DNA from: Sphingomonadaceae bacterium
GTDB taxonomy: Bacteria; Pseudomonadota; Alphaproteobacteria; Sphingomonadales; Sphingomonadaceae
Length of the DNA stretch: 37,820 nucleotides
NCBI GenBank assembly: GCA_020630295.1
Contig: JAHDBR010000004.1
Location: 42,981-80,800 of the forward strand
Direction: 5' to 3'
The position numbers and the translations under genes were made by a program. The notes under the pieces are model-generated. The model had not been told where the DNA came from. It ran no database searches and worked only from the letters and a program-made list of their open reading frames with translations. Shown in pieces: positions 1 to 7,259 of the stretch (the stretch's first letter is position 1; each line of letters starts with the position of its first letter).

Positions 1-12
1 AGTGCCAGGGTG

Positions 13-117
13 TCAGTACAGGACCGGAATAGTTATTGGATCGTCCTGAGTATCGGTTTTGTCACTGCTAAAGCAGCCGCCCAGCAAGCAGGCGATTAAG
101 AGGATCGCATAACGCAT
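13..117 (-). CDS. Small lipoprotein, 34 aa
   Basis: This is a very short reading frame starting at the ATG on 117-115 (minus strand). It is preceded by a near-perfect Shine-Dalgarno, AGGAGG, 7 nt away at 130-125, which favours it over the longer in-frame start at 234 that would overlap the XRE gene. The protein begins MRYAILLIACLLGGC, a signal peptide ending in a lipobox-like LGGC with Cys15, followed by a short polar acidic tail. It would be exported and lipid-anchored. It lies 16 bp downstream of the XRE gene and is probably the last gene of that operon. I do not recognise a family. The function is unknown; very small lipoproteins of this shape are common and often unannotated. Confidence 0.6.
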   Translation of the reverse strand: MRYAILLIACLLGGCFSSDKTDTQDDPITIPVLY

Positions 118-133
118 AATATTTCCTCCTGTT

Positions 134-325
134 TCAGTCACGTTCGAAGATTTCTTCAATACCCATAGCGAACACTTCCGCAATTTTGAAGGCCAGCGGT
201 AGAGAGGGATCATACTTACCCGTCTCGATTGCATTTACGCTCTGGCGCGATACGCCCAGCTCATCTGCCAGATGTTGCTGGCTCCAGTCACGTTCTGCAC
301 GCAGAACCTTGAGGCGGTTTTTCAT
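134..325 (-). CDS. XRE-family helix-turn-helix regulator, 63 aa
   Basis: This is a small Cro/CI-type DNA-binding protein that is almost only the helix-turn-helix domain. It starts MKNRLKVLRAERDWSQ, and the recognition part reads ELGVSRQSVNAIE (about residues 27-39). The ending EEIFERD is typical of the compact YozG-like XRE group. I chose the start at 325 because its ATG overlaps the TGA of the upstream membrane protein (ATGA), implying translational coupling; a longer start at 337 is possible. The gene is third in an operon of two membrane proteins and this regulator. In many bacteria such pairs consist of a repressor and a multi-pass membrane protein of unknown function. It probably controls its own operon through the dyads at 1139-1198 (inference). 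Confidence 0.88.
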   Translation of the reverse strand: MKNRLKVLRAERDWSQQHLADELGVSRQSVNAIETGKYDPSLPLAFKIAEVFAMGIEEIFERD

Positions 326-936
326 ACTGCGCCCCAAGTGCCGTATTCAATGCGGTTCCACACCGCGCCTAGGAAAAGCCCGAAGAACCAGGCAACGGCC
401 CACCAATATGCGTCCAGATGAATCACGATGTTGGCGTTTTCGAGGAAACCCCAGACCGACGCCGCACTTAGTGCAAAACCGGTGGCGACTAATGACTGCC
501 TGATTATCAGCATACGCATAAATTCGTCCTGCTCTTCGACAATCAACCGGCCGATCGCCCAAAATACGCCGATAATCGCAAGCCCCGGGAGAGTCGCCAA
601 AATAACCCGCACGGCTTCTGCCGGATCATATTGTTTTTCTGCCAATGTCATAATGGCCAGCGATATCAAATAAAGCGACGTAAACAGCGCTACGCGGCGA
701 ATGTACCGGCTTTGGGCTTCCCCTTTCCCGGCACAGCCAAGGTTTACCCGCTTTGCCGCTGCCTTCATCATGGGAATCACCAAAGCCAGGGGTGCCGCCA
801 TTAGCACCAATGCCGTGGGCGTGTTAATTGCATCGGTTGCCGCCAGCGCGACGATTACGCCGATGGCTGCGAACATCAGGCCCCCGTAGAAAAACGGACC
901 TTTACCCGGGCGCGGTTCAATCACATTGCCGGTCAT
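322..936 (-). CDS. Six-TM integral membrane protein, unknown function
   Basis: This is a protein of about 204 aa with six evident hydrophobic segments (roughly residues 16-38, 41-60, 77-99, 110-133, 146-170 and 177-197), separated by short charged loops. The start at 936 overlaps the stop of the upstream small membrane protein (ATGA), and its own stop overlaps the start of the XRE regulator. The three genes are therefore tightly coupled. Membrane proteins next to a 60-70 aa XRE regulator are a recurrent arrangement in Sphingomonadales and other bacteria, but I know of no established function. The sequence shows no catalytic motif. The long fourth loop (GRLIVEEQDEFMRML) is acidic and probably cytoplasmic. 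Confidence 0.8.
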   Translation of the reverse strand: MTGNVIEPRPGKGPFFYGGLMFAAIGVIVALAATDAINTPTALVLMAAPLALVIPMMKAAAKRVNLGCAGKGEAQSRYIRRVALFTSLYLISLAIMTLAEKQYDPAEAVRVILATLPGLAIIGVFWAIGRLIVEEQDEFMRMLIIRQSLVATGFALSAASVWGFLENANIVIHLDAYWWAVAWFFGLFLGAVWNRIEYGTWGAV

Positions 937-1106
937 TTGCACTCTCCGCATCCGCTGCGCTTATCATTCAGCACCCAAGGCAAGAAAACCAGCAGCCCGA
1001 GCGGGGAATATTGCGCGAAAGCTGCGGGGATAATTTCATTTGCCGCCAACAGCGCCAGTCCGATCATCGCACTGGCAAGCATGAGAGCCTTCTGTGTCTG
1101 TGTCAT
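933..1106 (-). CDS. Small two-TM membrane protein, 57 aa
   Basis: The chosen start, MTQTQKALMLASAM, has a good ribosome binding site (AAGGA, 8 nt upstream). The in-frame start at 1145 would add a short N-terminus without one. The protein has two hydrophobic stretches, residues about 8-22 and 31-46, and ends in a cysteine-containing polar tail (SGCGECK). It is the first gene of the operon with the six-TM protein and the XRE regulator, and its stop overlaps the next start. I do not recognise the family. The C-terminal Cys-Gly-Glu-Cys could bind metal or form a disulfide, but that is a guess from two cysteines only. Confidence 0.65.
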   Translation of the reverse strand: MTQTQKALMLASAMIGLALLAANEIIPAAFAQYSPLGLLVFLPWVLNDKRSGCGECK

Positions 1107-1138
1107 GTCAATGTTCCTTATCTTCATGTAAAGGGTAA

Positions 1139-1198
1139 TTGACACACGATTCGATGACTGTCAAGCACCATTGACATATCGATTGGGTTGCTTGTCAT
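1139..1198. promoter_or_regulatory. Paired TTGACA/TGTCAA dyads upstream of the XRE operon
   Basis: Two interrupted inverted repeats stand side by side. The first is TTGACA (1139-1144), 14 bp, TGTCAA (1159-1164). The second is TTGACA (1171-1176), 16 bp, TGTCAT (1193-1198). On the minus strand the TGTCAA at 1159-1164 reads TTGACA, a perfect -35 hexamer, but a good -10 is not obvious about 17 bp further on. The site lies between the divergent XRE operon and phoD. It is a plausible operator for the XRE protein, which is an inference. Confidence 0.35.
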
Positions 1199-1248
1199 TT
1201 TACGTCTTCGCGCTTGGTTCTGGCTGCAATCCGGCTTAGTCGCAGATC

Positions 1249-2919
1249 ATGAAGACAGAACCCCCCGCCAGCGCCGCCCTTCCTGTTCTTGACCGCCGCA
1301 CCTTATTCAGAGGCGGGTTACTTGGGGCAGGGCTTGCAGCACTGCCTGCCGCTGTATCTGCCACATCGGCAGCCGGAGCCGGCTTTGCGCACGGTGTTGC
1401 GAGCGGGGAGCCGCATTCAGAGCAGGTCTTGTTGTGGACGCGATATGCCGCTGGACAAGACACAAAGCTGAGATGGGAAGTGTCGCCCGATATGACGTTT
1501 ACCCGCATTGCTTCCGGCGGTGATGTGACAGCCACGGCAGAAACGGATTTTTGTGTAAAGCCTGTCGCCACCGGTCTTGCGCCGGATCGCTGGTACTATT
1601 TCCGTTTTATCGCGCCAAACGGCGACATATCGAGCATGGGCCGGACGCGCACTTTGCCTGTCGGGAGTACGGAGCGGTTTCGTCTGGCGGTGGTCGGTTG
1701 TTCCAATATCGGCTTCGGCTGGTTCAATGCCTATGCCCATATAGCGGAAGCGAATGATACGGATCTGGTTCTCCACACCGGCGATTACATCTACGAATAC
1801 GGCACAGGCGTATATCCGACGGCAGAGCAGGCGTTACCCGAACGGATGCGCGGTATCGATAGCGAGATCGTTGCCCTGGCCGATTACCGCGCCCGTTATG
1901 CCGCCTATCGTCGTGACCCCGATTTGCAGCGGCTGCACCAGCTATATCCAATGCTGCACGTGCCAGATGACCATGAAAGCGCGAATGACAGTTACAAAGA
2001 AGGTGCGCAAAACCACCAAAGCAAAACCGAAGGCAGTTGGGATGCGCGCAAACGCGCTGCAATCCGCGCGAATCGTGAATGGATGCCGGTTTCGGATGAA
2101 CCCTATGCCGCCTATGAGATCGGCGATTTGGCCACACTGTTCCGTCTGGAAACGCGGCTGGAAGCACGCGACAAGCCTTTTGATCTGGGTGATATTATTG
2201 GCCGGGGCGGCCGCGATCCGGCAAAGATTCTTGATGCGCTTACGGCTTTTAAAAACGACGAATGGCGCGATCCTTCACGCTCGCTCATGGGCGCTATGCA
2301 GGAAACATGGCTGGCTGACGGGTTAAAGGCATCTCGCGCTGCCGGTAAAACGTGGCAGGTCCTTCTCCAGCAAGTGATCATGGGTAGCCTGAAAAGCTCG
2401 CCCGATATCGCGCAAGGCATGACCGATGCCGTGCCTCAGTATATTCGCGACCGGATTATGGGCGGCGTGCTGACCAGCATGGCTGGACTGCCGTTCAATA
2501 TGGATGCGTGGGATGGCTACCCGGCGGCGCGCGAACGTGTGCTCCAATCTGCCCAGAATGCGGATGCCAATATGATTGTATTGGCCGGAGACAGCCACAA
2601 TGCGTGGGCGTCAGAACTGACAAACGCAGGCGCGCCCGCTGCGGTTGAGTTCGCCGGTCATTCTGTGACATCGCCCGGCGCGGAAGGGTATCTTCCATGG
2701 ATCAAGGCAGATGATTTTGCCAAACAGGCTGTCGCCACCAATGATCAGCTAAAATGGGCGGATACGGGTCATCGCGGATATATGGCAATCGAGCTCAGCC
2801 CGCGCGCCGTAACTTCGGAATACCGGTTCTTGGCCGGCGTTCGCACGCGTTCGACAGCGCTCTCGGGTACGACACGCCTCTCGACTGCGGTTGGTAGCCA
2901 CGCATTGGAGGTTGGTTGA
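1249..2919 (+). CDS. phoD: PhoD-family alkaline phosphatase/phosphodiesterase, Tat-exported
   Basis: This 556-aa metallophosphoesterase of the PhoD family hydrolyses phosphate mono- or diesters in the periplasm and helps scavenge phosphate. The N-terminus carries a twin-arginine signal (DRRTLFRGG, about residues 15-23) followed by a hydrophobic Ala/Gly stretch. An N-terminal PhoD domain begins near GVASGEPHSEQVLLWTR. The catalytic domain shows the metal-binding motifs HTGDYIYEYG (about residue 176), PDDHE (about 239-243) and LAGDSHNAW (about 445-453), in the family order and spacing. Length fits the family. The gene is monocistronic and divergent from the XRE operon. I see no Pho box with certainty and no clear Shine-Dalgarno before the ATG. 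The family call is firm; the substrate is not shown. Confidence 0.93.
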   Translation: MKTEPPASAALPVLDRRTLFRGGLLGAGLAALPAAVSATSAAGAGFAHGVASGEPHSEQVLLWTRYAAGQDTKLRWEVSPDMTFTRIASGGDVTATAETDFCVKPVATGLAPDRWYYFRFIAPNGDISSMGRTRTLPVGSTERFRLAVVGCSNIGFGWFNAYAHIAEANDTDLVLHTGDYIYEYGTGVYPTAEQALPERMRGIDSEIVALADYRARYAAYRRDPDLQRLHQLYPMLHVPDDHESANDSYKEGAQNHQSKTEGSWDARKRAAIRANREWMPVSDEPYAAYEIGDLATLFRLETRLEARDKPFDLGDIIGRGGRDPAKILDALTAFKNDEWRDPSRSLMGAMQETWLADGLKASRAAGKTWQVLLQQVIMGSLKSSPDIAQGMTDAVPQYIRDRIMGGVLTSMAGLPFNMDAWDGYPAARERVLQSAQNADANMIVLAGDSHNAWASELTNAGAPAAVEFAGHSVTSPGAEGYLPWIKADDFAKQAVATNDQLKWADTGHRGYMAIELSPRAVTSEYRFLAGVRTRSTALSGTTRLSTAVGSHALEVG

Positions 2920-2944
2920 AGATTTAACTCTTTGCCGCTATCTA
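2916..2944 (+). promoter_or_regulatory. Candidate promoter of the thrS leader, placing +1 on the leader ATG
   Basis: TTGAAG (2916-2921), 17 bp, then TATCTA (2939-2944) gives a fair -35/-10 pair. Transcription would start near 2951, which is the A of the leader-peptide ATG, and no Shine-Dalgarno precedes that ATG. This would make the leader mRNA leaderless, as established for the Rhizobium/Sinorhizobium trp attenuator leader. The -10 matches only half of the consensus. Confidence 0.35.
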
Positions 2945-2950
2945 CGCGCC

Positions 2951-3022
2951 ATGTTTAAAGTGAAAATCTTCACCACAACCACTACCACCCGGATGTTCCG
3001 GGGGCAGCAGGCCGTGCGTTAA
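2951..3022 (+). CDS. Threonine-rich leader peptide of thrS, 23 aa
   Basis: This is a short reading frame, ATG at 2951 and TAA at 3020-3022. Codons 8-13 (2972-2989: ACC ACA ACC ACT ACC ACC) encode six threonines in a row, within MFKVKIF-TTTTTT-RMFRG. A run of the amino acid that the downstream gene handles is the hallmark of ribosome-mediated attenuation leaders, such as E. coli thrL for the thr operon and pheM for pheST. Here the next gene, 131 bp downstream, is threonyl-tRNA synthetase. Scarcity of charged tRNA-Thr should stall the ribosome over 2972-2989 and change the folding of the RNA behind it. No Shine-Dalgarno is visible, so initiation may be leaderless. The peptide itself probably has no separate function. 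I infer the role from codon content, position and the hairpins. Confidence 0.8.
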   Translation: MFKVKIFTTTTTTRMFRGQQAVR

Positions 3023-3073
3023 GCGAGCCTCTGCCGCCCGGTTTCGGGCGGTAAGGTGTCACCTCCCGAAATC
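2988..3073 (+). promoter_or_regulatory. thrS attenuator: mutually exclusive RNA hairpins
   Basis: Four stems can be drawn. A: CCCGGA (2988-2993) with TCCGGG (2997-3002). B: GGCAG-c-AGGC (3003-3012) with GCCTCTGCC (3027-3035), nine pairs and one bulge. C: CCGCCCG (3034-3040), loop GTTT, CGGGCGG (3045-3051). D: GGTTTCGGG (3040-3048) with CCCGAAATC (3065-3073). B excludes C, and C excludes D. A ribosome stalled on the Thr codons would mask A and free B. A ribosome reaching the stop at 3020 would block B and let C form. This matches classical attenuation logic, except that C is not followed by a clear U-run. Termination could be Rho-dependent, or control could work another way. Confidence 0.6.
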
Positions 3074-3153
3074 GTCATTCTAATCGACACCGAGTCTTCC
3101 GGTGCGCGCATGATTCTGTCATGGGGCATGGAAACGGAAATTGGACGAATTCG

Positions 3154-5166
3154 ATGACAGAACTTCTCAAAATCAGCCTTCCCGATGGTTCGGTGCGCGA
3201 AATGCCCGAAGGCTCTACGCCTGCGGATGTGGCGGCGGCGATTGGTCCAGGCCTTGCAAAAGCAGCCATTGCAGCAAAGGTTGACGGAGAGTTGCGCGAT
3301 ATTGGCCGGCCGTTTGAAGGCGATGCCGAACTCGCACTCGTCACCAATCGGGACGAGGACGAGGCTCTGGAGCTGGCGCGGCATGACTTCGCGCACGTAT
3401 TGGCTGAAGCGGTTCAGGCCCTGTGGCCGGGCACCCAGATCACTTTCGGCCCGGCCACGGAAGACGGTTTTTATTATGACGTGATGGCTCCGGCTGATCG
3501 CGCGCCTTTCGGCATGGAAGATCTCCCCGCAATCGAGGAGAAAATGCGCGAAATTATCAAAGCAGACAAGCCGCTGTGCCGCGAAGCGTGGAGCCGTCAG
3601 GCGCTGATCGACAAATGGAAAGCCGATGGCGAGAGCTTTAAGGCGGAATGGGCTGCAGAGCTTCCTGAAGGCGAGGAACTGACTGTCTATTGGTCGGGTG
3701 CGCCGAATGAAGAAGGCTCATGGATGGACATGTGCCGCGGGCCGCATCTGCCAAGTACGGGCAAATTGGATCCGCAGGCCTTCAAACTAATGCGTGTGGC
3801 CGGTGCCTATTGGCGCGGCGATCAGGCAAATGCGCAGCTGACGCGTATTTACGGCACCGGCTGGCTCAACAAGAAACAGCTCAACCAGCATTTGATGCGG
3901 CTGGAAGAAGCAGCCAAGCGCGACCATCGCAAGCTCGGCCGCGAGATGGATCTTTTCCACCTTCAGGAAGAAGCGCATGGAAGCGTCTTCTGGCACCCGC
4001 AAGGATATAAGATCTGGCGCGAGCTGGAATCATATATGCGCCGCAAAATGGATGGCGGCGGCTACCGCGAGATTAAAACACCGCAGGTCATGGACGCACG
4101 TCAGTGGGAGCAGTCCGGCCATTGGGGTAAGTATCGCGAAAATATGTTCGTGATCCCTGACGAAGTGCCGAACACAGAAGATGAAGGCCCTGTGATCAGC
4201 GGAGAGGCCGACTGGATGGCGCTAAAGCCGATGAACTGCCCTGCGCACGTCATCGTGTTCAAGCAGGGTATTACATCTTATCGCGACTTGCCGATCCGCC
4301 TGGGCGAAATGGGCTGCTGCCACCGTAACGAGCCGCATGGCGCGTTGCATGGCTTGATGCGGGTGCGCCAGTTTACGCAGGATGATGCGCATATCTTCTG
4401 CACTGAAGATCAGGTGGTGGAAGAAACGCGCAAATTCTGCGAGCTGGCCGACAGTGTCTATAAGGATTTCGGGTTCAAGTACGAAATCAAACTGGCGCTG
4501 CGACCTGAACAGCGTTTCGGCAGCGATGCCGATTGGGACAAGGCCGAAGAGGAACTGCGCAATGCGGTTAAAGAAGCCGGCATGGCTACCGAAGAATTCG
4601 GTTGGGAAGAACTACCGGGTGAAGGGGCATTCTATGCGCCGAAACTGGAATGGCATCTGACAGATGCCATTGGCCGCACATGGCAGGTTGGCACGATCCA
4701 ATCTGACCGCGTTCTGCCCGAGCGCCTTGACGCGACCTATATCGGCGAAGATGGCGGAAAACATCGCCCGGTCATGCTGCACCGAGCCATCTTTGGTTCC
4801 TACGAACGGTTCATTGGCATCTTGATCGAGCATTTCGCCGGTAAGGTGCCTGTCTGGCTTGCGCCGACGCAGGCTGTGGTCGCGCCGATCGTATCGGATA
4901 TTGATGATTATGCCGGCGAGGTTTTGGCTAAGCTGGAAGCTGCCGGAATTCGCGCCTCTGCCGATCTTCGCAATGAAAAGATCAATTACAAGGTGCGCGA
5001 ACATTCGCTGAAGAAGGTGCCGCATCTGTTGGTCGTCGGCAAACGCGAACAGGAAGAGGGTACCGTCGCTATCCGCACGCTTGGCGAAAAAGATCAGCGG
5101 GTTATGCCGCTAGACGAGGCGCTGGCGATGTTGACCGAGGAAGCGACGGCTCCTGATTTGCGCTGA
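3154..5166 (+). CDS. thrS: Threonyl-tRNA synthetase
   Basis: This class II synthetase charges tRNA-Thr with threonine. At 670 aa it has the full family architecture: an N-terminal TGS domain (residues about 1-65, [14 protein letters not shown]), an editing domain with HDFAH (His77, His81) and CRGPH (Cys194, His198), a catalytic core with zinc ligands Cys362 (MNCPAH), His413 (DDAHIF) and His543 (MLHRAIFGS), and a C-terminal anticodon-binding domain. I took the start at 3154 because it aligns with the TGS domain of known ThrS; the in-frame ATG at 3121 adds an unconserved MGHGNGNW extension. The gene is monocistronic and follows a threonine leader peptide and hairpins, so its expression is probably tuned to tRNA-Thr charging. 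The next gene is convergent. Confidence 0.97.
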   Translation: MTELLKISLPDGSVREMPEGSTPADVAAAIGPGLAKAAIAAKVDGELRDIGRPFEGDAELALVTNRDEDEALELARHDFAHVLAEAVQALWPGTQITFGPATEDGFYYDVMAPADRAPFGMEDLPAIEEKMREIIKADKPLCREAWSRQALIDKWKADGESFKAEWAAELPEGEELTVYWSGAPNEEGSWMDMCRGPHLPSTGKLDPQAFKLMRVAGAYWRGDQANAQLTRIYGTGWLNKKQLNQHLMRLEEAAKRDHRKLGREMDLFHLQEEAHGSVFWHPQGYKIWRELESYMRRKMDGGGYREIKTPQVMDARQWEQSGHWGKYRENMFVIPDEVPNTEDEGPVISGEADWMALKPMNCPAHVIVFKQGITSYRDLPIRLGEMGCCHRNEPHGALHGLMRVRQFTQDDAHIFCTEDQVVEETRKFCELADSVYKDFGFKYEIKLALRPEQRFGSDADWDKAEEELRNAVKEAGMATEEFGWEELPGEGAFYAPKLEWHLTDAIGRTWQVGTIQSDRVLPERLDATYIGEDGGKHRPVMLHRAIFGSYERFIGILIEHFAGKVPVWLAPTQAVVAPIVSDIDDYAGEVLAKLEAAGIRASADLRNEKINYKVREHSLKKVPHLLVVGKREQEEGTVAIRTLGEKDQRVMPLDEALAMLTEEATAPDLR

Positions 5167-5187
5167 CCGGATGCCGGCTGCCCCCAA

Positions 5188-5964
5188 TCAAGAGGCGATC
5201 ATCCGTCCTGCCAGAATCGGTCCCGCGTTCGGTTTACGCAATATAATTGCGTAGCGGTTGGCGTTCGACACCTGCATCATGTCGGGTGTAATTTTGACGC
5301 GTTGATCGCTGCGTGAGAGGCTGCCGACGGGCGTCTCCTTGCGTAGTACATTCGTGTAGCTGACCCGCCGTCCGCCATTTTCGCCGCGACCGATCTGTAC
5401 GCTTTCCCGCGATGACAGGGCTAATAATACCAGCTCGCTCTGACCCTGTATTTTCCCGCGAACCGTCACAGTCACGCTGCCATCAGGCGACCGGGAAGTT
5501 GTCAGGTCGGGCTTGGCAACCATAGCTGCATCCATTGATAGAGCTTGGACATTGCGCGCATTGGACCCAACTGCGCCATGACGGCCGTCGACGACAATTT
5601 GCGGTGTGTAAACGCCCGCGCCCTCATTTCCTTTGCGGGCGTAGGCGCGCTGCAAATCTGTATTGGCCGGCAGCGCCAATGTGTCCTTCCATCCCAGCCT
5701 GTCCCAATAGGTAACCGGGCGCGAGATGACGAGAAAGGACGGATCCAGAGCAAGCCTTGCCGCAAGCCGGTCTGCTGGTGGGCAGGATGAACACCCCTGG
5801 CTGGTGAACAGTTCGAGGACTACCGGAGCTTCTGCAGAGGCACCGGACTTTACCGCTCCGGCTGTGCTCTGCCGGGCATCGGCACTGTTTGATGCTGCTA
5901 TGACCATGCCCGCTGCGGCCAGTGTCAGAACGCCGCCAAGTGCGAATATTCCGTTTCGTTTCAT
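5188..5964 (-). CDS. DUF1223 secreted thioredoxin-like protein
   Basis: This 258-aa protein has an N-terminal hydrophobic signal segment (residues about 6-28). Its DUF1223 core begins VVLELFTSQGCSSCPPADR, containing a CxxC pair (Cys58, Cys61) in the position of a thioredoxin active site. Downstream conserved blocks are PVTYWDRLGWKD and GVYTPQIVVDG. DUF1223 proteins have a thioredoxin fold and are widespread in Alphaproteobacteria; their role in the periplasm is not firmly established, and a redox function is likely. The gene is convergent with thrS, separated by 21 bp. A large dyad (5979-6006) lies just upstream of its ribosome binding site. The family call is secure; the function is open. 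Confidence 0.88.
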   Translation of the reverse strand: MKRNGIFALGGVLTLAAAGMVIAASNSADARQSTAGAVKSGASAEAPVVLELFTSQGCSSCPPADRLAARLALDPSFLVISRPVTYWDRLGWKDTLALPANTDLQRAYARKGNEGAGVYTPQIVVDGRHGAVGSNARNVQALSMDAAMVAKPDLTTSRSPDGSVTVTVRGKIQGQSELVLLALSSRESVQIGRGENGGRRVSYTNVLRKETPVGSLSRSDQRVKITPDMMQVSNANRYAIILRKPNAGPILAGRMIAS

Positions 5965-5978
5965 AAGTTTGCTCCGGT

Positions 5979-6006
5979 CGGACGATAGGGATTATCCTAT
6001 AGTCCG
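5979..6006. promoter_or_regulatory. 28-bp interrupted palindrome before the DUF1223 gene
   Basis: CGGAC-g-ATAGG (5979-5989) is mirrored by CCTAT-a-GTCCG (5996-6006) around a 6-bp centre, giving ten of eleven arm positions paired. It ends 15 bp upstream of the minus-strand ATG at 5964. On the minus strand the inner part contains GGATAAT, which resembles a -10. It could be an operator overlapping the promoter or, if transcribed, a hairpin next to the Shine-Dalgarno. Confidence 0.45.
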
Positions 6007-6068
6007 TTCGAAAGCTTGCTTAGGTTACAGGGAATGTTGCAGAAACGGGCCAAAGCCCCCGAGAACTA

Positions 6069-6116
6069 ATGCGCGAATTGATGCGCGAAATGTCTCGTGA
6101 ATTATCCCGCGAATAT
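6069..6116 (+). repeat. Four imperfect 12-bp tandem repeats
   Basis: The units ATGCGCGAATTG, ATGCGCGAAATG, TCTCGTGAATTA and TCCCGCGAATAT run head to tail between the DUF1223 and agmatine deiminase genes. In the plus-strand frame they would encode a [MS]-R-E-[LMY] repeat at the start of an 83-codon ORF. That ORF runs antisense into the end of the deiminase gene and lacks a convincing ribosome binding site. The remainder of the 278-bp gap holds nothing I can name. Confidence 0.5.
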
Positions 6117-6242
6117 CAGCACAAGTGCACAGCCGCTGACAATCACCGCGCGCGCGGGAACGGGAAGTGCGGTGCTATGGGAGCGATAGAGGGCAATAAC
6201 TTTAGCCATATGGCATTGTCGCAGGCAAACCCTACCAAGGTG

Positions 6243-7226
6243 TTAACCGCGCAGGGTAGGCATTTGTTGACTGGCGCAGTGAAATCCGCCGCCGCCTGCC
6301 AGAACAGCATCGGCAGCTAGGCCAATCACTTCGCGGTCAGGGAAAAGCGCGGCAATCGCTGCGACGCCTTCCTCATCATACGGTGATCCGAAAGTGGGTA
6401 CGGCCACCAAGTGACTGGTTATGGCAAAATTGGCATAGCTTGCCGGTTCGACCGCGCCGTCACGTTCTATTCTGCCGGGCGAAGGGATATCTGCTACCAC
6501 CACCGCGGCGTCATGCGCGCGCTCCCGGCAATCGGAATAGATTGCACGATTTGGATCATCCGCGCCGCTCGCCAGCGGTATGGCCAGCGTGTTAGGAGCC
6601 ACGAAACGGGCGAGATTATCGACGTGACCGTCCGTATGGTCATTTATCAGCCCGTCACCCAGCCACAAGATGCGATCAAACCCAAGATCTGCTTTAAGAT
6701 TGGCCTCGATCTTGCTCCGGTTCAAGCTGGGGTTGCGGTTTGGGTTGAGAAGGCACTGTTCGGTTGTTGCAACCAATCCCGTGCCATCTCCGTCAATTGC
6801 GCCGCCTTCCAGAACCCAGCCTGATTTCCGCACAGGCAGTCCTGCATCGCGGGCCAGCTGCGCACCAATCGTCTGGTCCCCTTCCATGTCATACTTGCCG
6901 CCCCAGCCGTTGAATTCAAACCGTTGGGCGATGCTCGTTTTCCCGTCGCTCAGAATGAGCGGCCCGGTATCGCGCAGCCAGATGTCGCCATAGCGTCGCT
7001 GTTCCAGCCTGACCTTGGCGCTGACCAGCTTGGCGGCGATCTGAGCATTCGCCCCGTCACGCACCAGCAGACGTACCTCTTGCCCGCTTTCTGCAACCGC
7101 ATTGGCGAAGGCCGCTATCTGCTCCTGGGCACGCGCCAGATAGCCAGGCCATTCATCGGAATCGTGCGGAAAACCGATCCACAACCAGTCCTGCGGTGCC
7201 CATTCGGGCGGCATATGGAAGGCCAT
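6243..7226 (-). CDS. aguA: Agmatine deiminase
   Basis: This 327-aa enzyme of the peptidyl-arginine-deiminase/guanidino-modifying superfamily converts agmatine to N-carbamoylputrescine and ammonia, a step from arginine to putrescine. Visible motifs are the N-terminal MPPEWAPQDWLWIGFPH, the substrate-binding YGDIWLRDTGPL, GWVLEGGAID, NDHTDGHVDNLARF and the C-terminal GGGGFHCASQQMP, which contains the catalytic cysteine (Cys317). Length is slightly below the usual 340-370 aa, but all blocks are present. It starts 33 bp after the stop of the M28 peptidase gene on the same strand and may be co-transcribed with it. The partner N-carbamoylputrescine amidase is not in the window. Confidence 0.93.
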   Translation of the reverse strand: MAFHMPPEWAPQDWLWIGFPHDSDEWPGYLARAQEQIAAFANAVAESGQEVRLLVRDGANAQIAAKLVSAKVRLEQRRYGDIWLRDTGPLILSDGKTSIAQRFEFNGWGGKYDMEGDQTIGAQLARDAGLPVRKSGWVLEGGAIDGDGTGLVATTEQCLLNPNRNPSLNRSKIEANLKADLGFDRILWLGDGLINDHTDGHVDNLARFVAPNTLAIPLASGADDPNRAIYSDCRERAHDAAVVVADIPSPGRIERDGAVEPASYANFAITSHLVAVPTFGSPYDEEGVAAIAALFPDREVIGLAADAVLAGGGGFHCASQQMPTLRG

Positions 7227-7259
7227 GGGTCGGTGTTTCGGCTAAATCAGCTGAGCGGC

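Noticed and set aside
6230-6260. CCTACC/GGTAGG inverted repeat around the aguA stop codon
   Set aside because: A 6-bp stem with an 18-nt loop and no T-run; too weak to call a terminator.
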